Shown: positions 53,481 to 61,103 of the stretch, one piece after another
How positions within the stretch are numbered: the first letter of the stretch is position 1
Layout of the letters: every line of letters starts with the position of its first letter
Assembly (NCBI GenBank): GCA_030715135.1
Contig: JAUYVH010000011.1
Coordinates: forward strand, 49,201-113,200
Length of the DNA: 64,000 nucleotides
From: Keguizhuia sedimenti
GTDB lineage: Bacteria; Pseudomonadota; Gammaproteobacteria; Burkholderiales; Burkholderiaceae_D
Direction of reading: 5' to 3'
Position numbers and translations under genes: made by a program
Notes under the pieces: generated by a model
Told to the model about the DNA's origin: nothing
The model's input: the letters and a program-made list of their open reading frames with translations, nothing else
The model's database searches: none

Positions 53481-54728
53481 TTAAGGCTTGCTCAGTTTGA
53501 GCTGTTGGGACGGATAGATGCGGTTCGGGTCATCGATGTCGTTCCAGCGTGCGAGGTCGCGATAGCTGACATTGTTTTCACGCGCGATGGATCCGAGGGT
53601 GTCGCCTTCCTTCACCGTGTACATTCCGGAACCTGAAGCGTCGGAAGAGCCGGATGAGCCCGAGGATGCTGACGAACCGGCAGTTCCTGCAGCACCGAAT
53701 GCTCCTGCTGAGCTGGGGCTTTCGGATGCGCCTGAACTACCGGCAGATGCGCCTGCCGATCCGGAGGAACCAGATGCACCGGACGTATCGGATGAACCTG
53801 CAGCTGCGGGTGCGCTGGAGCCGGAGCTTCCGGCGGCATCAGATGCGCCTGCTGCCGGCGCTGCGGATGATCCTGACGCTCCCGATGCACCTGTTGTGCC
53901 TGATGTACCGGATGATTCCGGCATTCCTGAAGCACCCGAGGCTCCCGATGCTCCAGAAGAACCTGATGTTCCCGAGGTACCGGATGCTCCTGATGAATCC
54001 GTCGTTCCGGATGCTGCTCCTGACGAGCTCGGAGTACCCGGAGCTGCCGATGCGCCGGATGCTCCACTTGAATCCGAAGCTCCCGAAGTCCCTGAAGCTC
54101 CCGATGCTCCCGATGCTCCCGATGCTCCTGAAGAGCCTGATGTACTGGATGCTCCCGATGCTCCTGAAGAACCTGATGCACTGGATGTATCCGCTGATCC
54201 CGATGTACCGGATGCTCCTGACGGACTCAATGTTCCCGATGTACTGGACGCACCCGATGCATCACTGGCTCCCGAAGCTCCGGATGATCCTGCAGCCCCC
54301 GATGCGCTCGATGACGTGCCCGAAGCGCCTGAGGTTCCGGATGCATCCGTTGCCCCTGATGTGCCGGACGAACCCGGCGCGGCAGAGCTGCTTGCCCCGC
54401 CTGACGCACCCGGCGTACTGGAAGCTCCCGCTGCTTCGGGCGTCGAAGACGCAGCGGATCCCGAAGGCTCGGCTGCCCCAGGTGTGCCGGCTGCTCCGGC
54501 AGCGCCTGACGCTCCGGAAGCGGAGCTATCGCCTGTCGTGCCGGACGTCGATGCAGCCGGGTCGGCAGGCGGTGATGATGGCATGCTTTCCGTTGAAGCA
54601 GCAGGCGGCGTTGCCGAAGGAGCGGCTTGCTCTGTGCTGCTTGTCGGTTCCGGTGATTGTGCGGTTCCCTCATCCTTCCCGCATGCAGCAAGCGTGAGGA
54701 GAATTGCAAGTGGGATAAAACGCTTCAT
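53481..54728 (-). CDS. LysM lipoprotein with very long Gly-X-Ser repeat
   Basis: From the ATG at 54728 (MKRFIPLAILLTLAACGKDE), preceded by AAAGGAA, it has 415 residues. The lipobox is LAAC (Cys16). Between about 65 and 360 lies a low-complexity region where Gly recurs every third residue, mostly Gly-Ala/Thr/Ser-Ser (SGASGASGTSGASDSSG), with occasional Ala-Ala-Pro inserts. The C-terminal 48 residues are a LysM domain, YTVKEGDTLGSIARENNV through LARWNDIDDPNRIYPSQQ, nearly the same as the shorter paralogue at 48846. The repeat may be a long flexible or collagen-like stalk anchoring LysM to peptidoglycan from the outer membrane. A fully open antisense frame is a product of the triplet repeat. Confidence 0.9.
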   Translation of the reverse strand: MKRFIPLAILLTLAACGKDEGTAQSPEPTSSTEQAAPSATPPAASTESMPSSPPADPAASTSGTTGDSSASGASGAAGAAGTPGAAEPSGSAASSTPEAAGASSTPGASGGASSSAAPGSSGTSGATDASGTSGASGTSSSASGAAGSSGASGASDASGASSTSGTLSPSGASGTSGSADTSSASGSSGASGASSTSGSSGASGASGASGASGTSGASDSSGASGASAAPGTPSSSGAASGTTDSSGASGTSGTSGSSGASGASGASGMPESSGTSGTTGASGASGSSAAPAAGASDAAGSSGSSAPAAAGSSDTSGASGSSGSAGASAGSSGASESPSSAGAFGAAGTAGSSASSGSSGSSDASGSGMYTVKEGDTLGSIARENNVSYRDLARWNDIDDPNRIYPSQQLKLSKP

Positions 54729-54909
54729 GATTTTTCCTTTCCACAAGAGCGGATGTGTGATTGCGTAGGCCCTTATGGGTAGGCATGGAGCGTGTTAAAA
54801 AGTTTAGCTATTTTCCCTTCCGTCTTGATCAAGGACAAATCCCGTTCAACTGTGGCGCAATGATTTACATTCAGGATGGCAATGCAGTTTTGCCGAACGT
54901 ATCCTTGCT

Positions 54910-55875
54910 TCAGTGCTTCAATCCTTCCGCACGCACCAGGCGTTCCATCGCTTCTTCGAGCACACTGCGAGCCTTGCCAGCTGCGTGTCCCAGTTCCTGA
55001 TGCAATAGCGCATCCTCGGGATTTTTTGATGCGCACTGGGCGCTGTAGCGTTCAAAGCTTCCGACCATGAGCAGGATTTCGGCAAGGTGGCGCGGACATT
55101 CGCAACCCACCTTGTTGCTGGCCGTTGCAAAGGTCGTGAGCGACTCGACATCGAAGCGCGGCGGAATCGGTTCGGCAACGGGCTCGTTCCGGAACGCGAC
55201 GCGTTGTCCGACCAGTGCCGTTCTGCAAAGCATGACCAGCTCTGCCGGATCGGTCGGCACGCGCGCCACCAGGCAGCCGTGCGTGCGCAGCTGGCGGATC
55301 GTCGCGCTTGAACCAAAGCGGTACAGCACCACGACTGCCTGCGCCTGCGCAGCATCCCGTGCCTGAATGATCAAGGGTATCGCGGTGTCATCAAGTTCTG
55401 ACATTTCCACCACCAGCACTTCGGCGCCTGCCTCGGGCAGGACGGACATGGCGTGCTCCAGCTTGATGAAGCTGCAGCGCACATCGAGCTGCAGGCTGTC
55501 GTGCCCGCCCGCTGCGAGCCGTTCCTTCAGGCTGGGCCCGACCAGCGCGACGCGTACCGGTCCCGCGGACGAGCTGTCGTTGTGCGTGCCGCTCAGTTCC
55601 TGCAACTGCTCGATGGACAGCACGGCGATCAAGCCGATGGGATGACCCTGGTCGACCAGCTTTTTCAGCAGGCGCAGCCGCTCGATCTGTTCTGCCGAAT
55701 AAAGCCGTTGCCCGTGTGACGAGCGTTCCGTTTCTGACAGGCCGTAGCGTCTTTCCCATACGCGCAGGGTTTCAACCGGCAACCCGGCCATGCGTGCGGC
55801 GACGCCGCTACGATAGGACGGCGTACCGCCCTTGTTTTGAACCGTTTCTTCTTTGGAAATTTTGGTATTTTTCAT
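54910..55875 (-). CDS. MerR-family regulator with a C-terminal sensory-like domain
   Basis: From the ATG at 55875 (MKNTKISKEETVQNKGGTPS) with AAAGG nearby, it has 321 residues; 44 more codons upstream are open but carry no ribosome site. A MerR helix-turn-helix occupies about 20-90: YRSGVAARMAGLPVETLRVW, ERRYGLSETERSSHGQRLYS. The rest, about 100-220, resembles the Rossmann-like cobalamin-binding part of CarH/LitR-type regulators (VRVALVGPSLKERL, GAEVLVVEMSELDD, AVVVLYRFGSS), but the B12-binding Asp/Glu-x-His-x-x-Gly motif is not visible. It is divergent from the fasciclin gene, and three TTGAACC-type sites lie just upstream. It probably controls itself and perhaps the fasciclin gene (inference). 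Confidence 0.85.
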   Translation of the reverse strand: MKNTKISKEETVQNKGGTPSYRSGVAARMAGLPVETLRVWERRYGLSETERSSHGQRLYSAEQIERLRLLKKLVDQGHPIGLIAVLSIEQLQELSGTHNDSSSAGPVRVALVGPSLKERLAAGGHDSLQLDVRCSFIKLEHAMSVLPEAGAEVLVVEMSELDDTAIPLIIQARDAAQAQAVVVLYRFGSSATIRQLRTHGCLVARVPTDPAELVMLCRTALVGQRVAFRNEPVAEPIPPRFDVESLTTFATASNKVGCECPRHLAEILLMVGSFERYSAQCASKNPEDALLHQELGHAAGKARSVLEEAMERLVRAEGLKH

Positions 55876-55878
55876 GTA

Positions 55879-55923
55879 TTGAACCTTTGTTGAACCGCTT
55901 ATGCGCAGATTATAACGGTTCAA
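55879..55923. promoter_or_regulatory. TTGAACC operator repeats and a TATAAT box upstream of the MerR gene
   Basis: TTGAACC occurs at 55879-55885 and 55890-55896, and its complement GGTTCAA at 55917-55923; with one extra G/C pair TTGAACCG (55890-55897) and CGGTTCAA (55916-55923) form an inverted repeat 18 bases apart. On the minus strand TATAAT lies at 55914-55909, between the arms. The layout fits autoregulation of the MerR gene by binding over its own promoter. Confidence 0.65.
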
Positions 55924-56072
55924 TGCATGGACATCAAATTCTATTCGCGATACATTGCTGACACCGAAGGACAGCTTGCAGCATCGTTGTCCTGCTGGGG
56001 AAACCATTGGTGGGCTCCGTCGCTTAGCGGCGGAGCGGTTTCTTTCCTTATTTCAATCGAACGGAGCTAGCA

Positions 56073-56537
56073 ATGAAGAAAGTAATGGCAGGAATAGCAG
56101 GAATGGCAGTAGCCTTCACATTCAATCTGGCGCATGCTGCCGATATCGTGGACACGGCGAAATCAGCAGGTTCATTCAACACTCTGGTGACGGCAGTCCA
56201 GGCTGCCGGACTGGTGGATACGCTCAAGGGACCGGGACCTTTTACCGTGTTTGCCCCGACCGATGAAGCCTTTGCAAAAATCCCCAAGGCGAAGCTTGAT
56301 GCACTGCTCAAGGACAAGGCCGCACTGACCAAGGTGCTGACCTATCACGTCGTGCCGGGCAAGGTCATGGCTGCAGACGTGAAGCCGGGTGACGTGAAGA
56401 CCGTGGAAGGTTCCAGCTTCAAGGTCGCGGCGAAAGATGGAAACGTCATGGTGGACAAGGCCAAGGTGATCAAGACCGACGTGGCGGCGGACAACGGCGT
56501 GATCCATGCGATCGACTCCGTGATCATGCCGAAGTAA
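56073..56537 (+). CDS. Secreted fasciclin-domain protein
   Basis: The protein has 154 residues. Residues 1-23 are a signal peptide with cleavage after AHA ([20 protein letters not shown]). The rest is one fasciclin (FAS1) domain: the H1 motif [15 protein letters not shown] and [10 protein letters not shown], and the H2 end [24 protein letters not shown] start context is preceded by GGAG about eight bases upstream. Bacterial secreted FAS1 proteins act in adhesion or matrix binding. It is the divergent neighbour of the MerR gene and ends at a strong terminator, so it is transcribed alone. Confidence 0.93.
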   Translation: MKKVMAGIAGMAVAFTFNLAHAADIVDTAKSAGSFNTLVTAVQAAGLVDTLKGPGPFTVFAPTDEAFAKIPKAKLDALLKDKAALTKVLTYHVVPGKVMAADVKPGDVKTVEGSSFKVAAKDGNVMVDKAKVIKTDVAADNGVIHAIDSVIMPK

Positions 56538-56651
56538 GCGATCCGGACCATAACATGCAATCGCCCCGCCGGAGGGCAACGCCAGGAGCATTCGTCCAAT
56601 GCAGCCATTTGCCGTAAAAGGCTGAAAATAATCAGAATACCTGCAATTTGA

Positions 56652-56684
56652 AAGCCATCCGCGTTTACGCTGGATGGCTTTTTT
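56652..56684 (+). terminator. Intrinsic terminator after the fasciclin gene
   Basis: AAGCCATCC (56652-56660) pairs with GGATGGCTT (56672-56680) around an 11-base loop, followed by a run of T up to 56684. It is about 115 bases downstream of the fasciclin stop. Confidence 0.85.
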
Positions 56685-56788
56685 ATTGGATGGTGATTTT
56701 TTGCACGGGGATATATATTGCCGCAATAGGATCAGAATCAGCCGACGCTAGGCATGCGGAGCGTTCGCCGGACAAAACGCCCGCCTGT

Positions 56789-57277
56789 CTAGCACCCGAA
56801 TTGCGAAGAGCCGCTTCCATTCAGCAGATTTGCATTCCTGTCGTAGAGTTCGAGTGCCTTCGTGAGGTCGCTGAACTTTACGGGTTTTGGAAAGAACATA
56901 TCAAATCCCGCCTGCAGCGCTCTTTCCTTTTCTTCGCAATAGGCTGAAACGGCAATCAGAAAAAGATGGGCAGTGTCTTTGTCTCCCCTCACGATGCGCG
57001 CCAGATCAAGCCCCGACAAATTTTCATTCAGACGAATGTCGCAGGAAACCATATGGGGCGGAGAAGTTTTAATGACTCTGAGTGCTTCTTCACATGTACG
57101 TACGGCATTTGTTTCACATCCCTTTGCCTGCAGGATGCTACTGATGACCTTGCACATATCCTCATTGTCGTCGACCACCAGAACATTCAATTTCGGTATC
57201 GTGTTTTTATAGTTGTTCACTTTATTTACGCTACTTGTCCATACCCCGCGTCGCCATATTTCCCGCAAGGTGTGCAT
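56789..57277 (-). CDS. Stand-alone receiver-domain response regulator
   Basis: The protein has 162 residues with one receiver domain (about 30-150) and short tails. Asp36 and Asp37 (LVVDDNEDM) bind Mg; the acceptor is Asp80 in VSCDIRLNENLSG; the conserved Lys is in FFPKPVKFSDL. There is no output domain, so it works by phosphorelay or by binding a partner. The start is uncertain: 29 residues precede the receiver, and GTG codons between give other choices. No kinase is adjacent, but hybrid kinases lie 1.3-7 kb away. A 28-base perfect palindrome lies 75 bases upstream of the start. Confidence 0.82.
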   Translation of the reverse strand: MHTLREIWRRGVWTSSVNKVNNYKNTIPKLNVLVVDDNEDMCKVISSILQAKGCETNAVRTCEEALRVIKTSPPHMVSCDIRLNENLSGLDLARIVRGDKDTAHLFLIAVSAYCEEKERALQAGFDMFFPKPVKFSDLTKALELYDRNANLLNGSGSSQFGC

Positions 57278-57631
57278 GTCCTTGATTCAAGGGATTTGAG
57301 TTGACTGCCGGTGCCCGGCAGCCACCCATGTTTTTATTTATTTGAATCGTCAGTAAAGCATGCCATGGCATGCTTTACTTGTCTCCTGCCGTCCTCCAAT
57401 ACATTCTTTATTCTGCGAATTGCCATCCCATTCCAGGCAAAAAAAACATCTCCCTTTAGACGCTGTTTTGGCTATATTCCTGCACTACGGTCTCTTACTG
57501 TTGGACTTCTGTTTCTGGACCGTTTTTGCAGTGGAGCGCAGCTCTGCGCTATGCCATCTTAATTATTTCGAGGAGCCGGGAAAGCATTCGCTGAGGTGAT
57601 CCTGCGCTGTCAACAACCTGGCGCAATGTGA
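57278..57631. other. Gap with a perfect palindrome upstream of the lone receiver gene
   Basis: No gene is supported. The gap holds the 28-base palindrome (separate entry) and a shorter hairpin, TGCCGG-TGC-CCGGCA at 57306-57320. Two short plus-strand ORFs have no ribosome site. Confidence 0.55.
57352..57379. repeat. 28-base perfect palindrome
   Basis: From 57352 to 57379 the sequence equals its own reverse complement for all 28 bases, starting AGTAAAGCATGCC and continuing with its complement, with no spacer. It lies 75-102 bases upstream of the lone receiver gene. A dimeric DNA-binding protein, a recombination site or a cruciform are all possible. Confidence 0.8.
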
Positions 57632-57895
57632 TCAGCCAATGCGCCTTGCTTCAATCACACCTTCCTGTTTATCCAGAAATGTCTGAATATTGCTTTGCCC
57701 ATACTCTTTTGCGAGCACTGTCATCAAAGTATTGTGAAAGTGAAACATCGGCACGCCCGAATAATCATTGGGTTTAAACTTAACGCTGCTCCCGACCGAC
57801 AAATCTAGTATGCGCGGCCGAATCTGGTTGGTAACGTATTTGGCTGGATAAGGCATCATGAATTCAACGTCTTGCATCGTGTTAAGCATTTTCAT
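57632..57895 (-). CDS. Small uncharacterised protein
   Basis: The ORF encodes 87 residues (MKMLNTMQDVEFMMPYPAKY). It contains folded-looking segments (VTNQIRPRILDLSVGSSVKF, GVPMFHFHNTLMTVLAKEYG, NIQTFLDKQEGVIEARRIG) and no signal peptide. GACGGGAT precedes the ATG, a weak ribosome site. It is alone on the minus strand between gaps, and I recognise no family. It is more likely real than chance, but only moderately so. Confidence 0.5.
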   Translation of the reverse strand: MKMLNTMQDVEFMMPYPAKYVTNQIRPRILDLSVGSSVKFKPNDYSGVPMFHFHNTLMTVLAKEYGQSNIQTFLDKQEGVIEARRIG

Positions 57896-58586
57896 CCCGT
57901 CGACAGTAAGTGTTAAGTATTGCAGGCTTGGCTACTACGGCTTTGGAGATTCCAGAAACAGCGTATGAGCTTTTGCCACTTTTCGAACAAATTCTTTATT
58001 GCGTGGACCAGAGTATGGCAAAGCGACCCATCCTCCCACTATCGGGTTAACCATGAACTTGTGTAGTGCTTTGAATGTTTAAGCTGTAGGAAAATTCCGA
58101 GGTTCGGGAATAAAATTCTTATAGGGGCAGGCCGTCCATGGGATTAATAACCATGGCGTTAATAAAATCCCGTTTGCGCAGCGGTTCTTGCGCGCGGCAT
58201 GGGGAAGGATGCCTTACCGGAGATGCTGGAACAGGCCATGCGGATATACGATACGCCGCCGGCGGATCGTTGCCGGATCTGAAGCGAGAAAAATCGCCTG
58301 TTCTGGACGTAGACGAGAAATGATCGATGCGGCCCGTCAGAACTGGAAAAGGGAGCTTCGGCGTCCCGGCCAGCAAGATACACTATGGCCGCACACCGAT
58401 GCCCTGTTCAATTGACGGGAGAAAGAATCAGCGCGACAAGAACACAAGCTTAAACCAGCCGGATTTGCTTTGTGCGCCGCACACGCCAGACAGATGCCTG
58501 CCAGATCGGATTGCTGCTATTCCAGATGGGAATCCCGGCCGGAGTGTTTTCGAATGGGGCAATACATGGACTTTATATGGCGCCCT
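57896..58586. other. Long gap with possible gene remnants
   Basis: No intact gene is supported over about 690 bases. Around 58200-58420 short frames give protein-like stretches (for instance MGKDALPEMLEQAMRIYD starting near 58197) interrupted by stops and frame changes, and short ORFs occur on both strands. This looks like a decayed gene, but I cannot name it. The region also should hold the promoter for the minus-strand gene at 57632. Confidence 0.45.
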
Positions 58587-59228
58587 TCAGTGCAGAAGCC
58601 CATTCTCGCGAACATAATTTATTAAGTCGGCATTAGAACTTAATCCTGTTTTTTCCAGAATACGTTTGCGGTATGTCGTAACGGTACTGGAGCTTAAATG
58701 AAGCTTTTCAGCGATATTGACCAAGCTCTTGCCGCTCGCAATAAGCTTCAATATTTCAATTTCGCGGTTAGAAAGTGTCTCGACGGTCGTTAATTCTTCG
58801 CCGCTCACTATATCCACAAGTTTATCGGCAAGCTCAGGGCTGATGTACCGACGGCCTTCCGCTATTTTGTACACTGCCTTGATGAACGTACTCGCATCGA
58901 CATTCTTGCTTAAGTATCCGGACGCACCAAGCTTGAGCGCCCGGACCGCATATACCTCTTCAGCATACATACTCAGCATCAGGACCTGAATCTTCGGCTT
59001 TTCAGCTTTCAGGAATCTCAACAATTCCAGCCCGTTCTCATCCTGCAGGGAAATATCGATGATGGCGATATCAAATTCATTTTCCCTGGCAAGGCGCAAG
59101 GCAGAGCTGATATTCTCCGCCTCTCCGCCAATGTGGATGCGCTCTTCTTTACTCAACATTAACTTCACGCCGTTGCGCGCGATGAGGTGGTCATCCACCA
59201 GTAATACCGAGATCTTATTTTTATTCAT
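58587..59228 (-). CDS. NarL/FixJ-type response regulator
   Basis: The protein has 213 residues: receiver at 6-122 with Asp13/Asp14 (LLVDDHLIARNG), acceptor Asp58 in IIDISLQDENGLEL, and Lys in LGASGYLSKNV; then a LuxR-type helix-turn-helix at about 145-205 (VETLSNREIEILKLIASGKS, VNIAEKLHLSSSTVTTYRKR). It acts as a DNA-binding regulator phosphorylated by its kinase. Its first codons overlap the 3' end of the MEDS kinase gene by eight bases, so the two are co-expressed and are the likely pair. The HisKA_3-type kinase is the class that normally pairs with NarL regulators. Confidence 0.95.
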   Translation of the reverse strand: MNKNKISVLLVDDHLIARNGVKLMLSKEERIHIGGEAENISSALRLARENEFDIAIIDISLQDENGLELLRFLKAEKPKIQVLMLSMYAEEVYAVRALKLGASGYLSKNVDASTFIKAVYKIAEGRRYISPELADKLVDIVSGEELTTVETLSNREIEILKLIASGKSLVNIAEKLHLSSSTVTTYRKRILEKTGLSSNADLINYVRENGLLH

Positions 59229-61101
59229 CCAGAATTCCTCCTGTCTGCAAAGACAATCTGACGACTGCTCCAGCCCCGGCAGCGGATTGAATACTCAGTT
59301 TTCCCTTAAATTGCAGGGCCCGTTCATGCATGCCCGAGATTCCCCAGGATGTACGTCCTTTCAACTGCGCCGCATCAAATCCTTTGCCATTATCTTCAAT
59401 TTCAATAGTCAGGATTTCCGATTCGCAGGATGCGCGAATAGTGACAACGGAAGCCTGGGAATGCCTTATCACGTTAGTCAACGCTTCCTGGCATATCCGG
59501 AACAATAAGGTGCTGTGCTCGACATCAAGCGACAGGCCCTCTGCCGTATCGTCTATCTCGCATTTACAAGTCAGGTCGTTCCTTTGCACGATGCGTTCTA
59601 CGTACCATCTGATGGCAGCCCATACGCCAAACTGGTCCAGAACGCTGGGGCGCAGATCGTTCACGATTCGCTGGACAGCTTTCATCGCCATGTCAGCGAT
59701 ACCGGATGTTTCGATCAATAATTCGGTTGCCTGCTCGCTGTCTTTTCTGTCTTCGCGCACAAGGATAGACAGATAAGCTTTTATCCCGGTAAGCAGCCCG
59801 CCAAGCTCATCATGCAGCTCGCGGGCGATTCTCTTGCGCTCCTCCTCCTTCAGCTTTTCCTGATGAGCCGCCAGATGGCGCAACTCCTCGTGCGATTGAC
59901 GCAGCGCTTCTTCGGTCTGCCGGAGCTCGGTGATATCCAGAAAAGCGCCAATGCCTCTTTTCGGTTTTTTCTGCTCCATGAGAATGACTTCGCCCTGGCT
60001 GAGAATATGCCGGATCGTTCCGTCTGGGCGAATAATTCTCTTTTCTACTCTATAAGGCTTGTTGTCTATCAGCGCTGCTTTCACGGCGCTTTTTGCGGCG
60101 GCCTGGTCTTCGGGATGAACTATGCTTTGAGTGAATTCAAAATCAATTTCTCTCGATTGCGGCTCCAGGCCGCAAATCCTGAAAAACTCATCCGAACACT
60201 GGAGCAGCCCCGTTTCCAAATCTATTTCCCAGCTGCCCAAATGAGAGATTTTTTGCGCGAGCCCCTGGACATACTGTATGTGCAACAGATTTTCTTCATT
60301 CGCCTCGCGTTTTCTGATTTCCTGCTCGAGCCGAACCTGCGCTTCCTTCAATGCAAGCGTTTGCTCAGTCAGAATTTTGTCCCGCTCCTTGAGCGCTTGT
60401 TCTAGCTTTTGGTACTTTTCGAGTTCGGACTCCAGCGCGCGAGTCCTTTGCTGCAATTTCGCGACTGTTGAACCGCTGTCAACGGAGTTCTGCCCAATAT
60501 CGCCTTGCTTCACCGGGTGTACGCGGGTATGCAGGTTACAGATGGTGTCGAACGTTATGCCGTCTACTTCGGATGCAAAAGCATTTAAGGGATAGCCACA
60601 AAGGAGTGAGAAGGAATATTTTTTGGCTAGTGCATTCCAGAGCTGCTCGAGTTGAATTGCTGCATCCGGTTTTCCTTGCGCGCACAGTAAAGCAACCATC
60701 TCTCCGAATGCACGAACCGGTCTGTTATGAAGTTCCTTAAGCTGAGCCACGGAATTACCGATGACCTGATTGAATTTTTCTTCATCCGGCCAGCCATCGC
60801 TGCTGATACGCTCCAGCGTGCTTTCCGCGTCAAGAATAGTGCACATTCCCTGTTTCAGGAAATTGCTATATGCCCACTCGCCTAATCTATCCTTGAGGTC
60901 TTTCTGAAGCTCCTTCAAATGCTGCCGGGCGACTATCGCCAATACGACTTCGTTATTGTGCAAGCCTGATAGCAGGAAGCTGGATACATCATTGATGAAA
61001 TCAGAATGGCACTCATAGAACTTGACTTCATGGCTATCGCATTGGCTTATGGCTGATGGAACTTCACCGCCGCCATATTTCGGCAACACTGTCGATGTCA
61101 T
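59221..61101 (-). CDS. MEDS-PAS histidine kinase
   Basis: This cytosolic kinase has 626 residues. Residues about 20-195 form a MEDS domain (DSHEVKFYECHSDFINDVSS, VVLAIVARQHLKELQKD, RPVRAFGEMVALLCAQGK), found in sensors such as DcmR and thought to bind small ligands. A coiled coil (205-275) leads to a PAS domain with PAC (about 280-405). The HisKA_3 domain has His430 in RELHDELGGLLTG, and the ATPase domain ends with NGKGFDAAQLKGRTSWGISG. HisKA_3 kinases normally pair with NarL regulators, here the overlapping gene at 58587. Its stop lies within eight bases of that regulator's start. It probably responds to a small-molecule ligand; the signal is unknown. Confidence 0.93.
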   Translation of the reverse strand: MTSTVLPKYGGGEVPSAISQCDSHEVKFYECHSDFINDVSSFLLSGLHNNEVVLAIVARQHLKELQKDLKDRLGEWAYSNFLKQGMCTILDAESTLERISSDGWPDEEKFNQVIGNSVAQLKELHNRPVRAFGEMVALLCAQGKPDAAIQLEQLWNALAKKYSFSLLCGYPLNAFASEVDGITFDTICNLHTRVHPVKQGDIGQNSVDSGSTVAKLQQRTRALESELEKYQKLEQALKERDKILTEQTLALKEAQVRLEQEIRKREANEENLLHIQYVQGLAQKISHLGSWEIDLETGLLQCSDEFFRICGLEPQSREIDFEFTQSIVHPEDQAAAKSAVKAALIDNKPYRVEKRIIRPDGTIRHILSQGEVILMEQKKPKRGIGAFLDITELRQTEEALRQSHEELRHLAAHQEKLKEEERKRIARELHDELGGLLTGIKAYLSILVREDRKDSEQATELLIETSGIADMAMKAVQRIVNDLRPSVLDQFGVWAAIRWYVERIVQRNDLTCKCEIDDTAEGLSLDVEHSTLLFRICQEALTNVIRHSQASVVTIRASCESEILTIEIEDNGKGFDAAQLKGRTSWGISGMHERALQFKGKLSIQSAAGAGAVVRLSLQTGGILDE

Positions 61102-61103
61102 CT

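Noticed and set aside
53572..54768. A 398-codon plus-strand ORF rich in Asp-Ala-Pro opposite the LysM lipoprotein
   Set aside because: It is the antisense reading of the triplet repeat; the minus strand has a ribosome site, a lipoprotein signal and a LysM domain.
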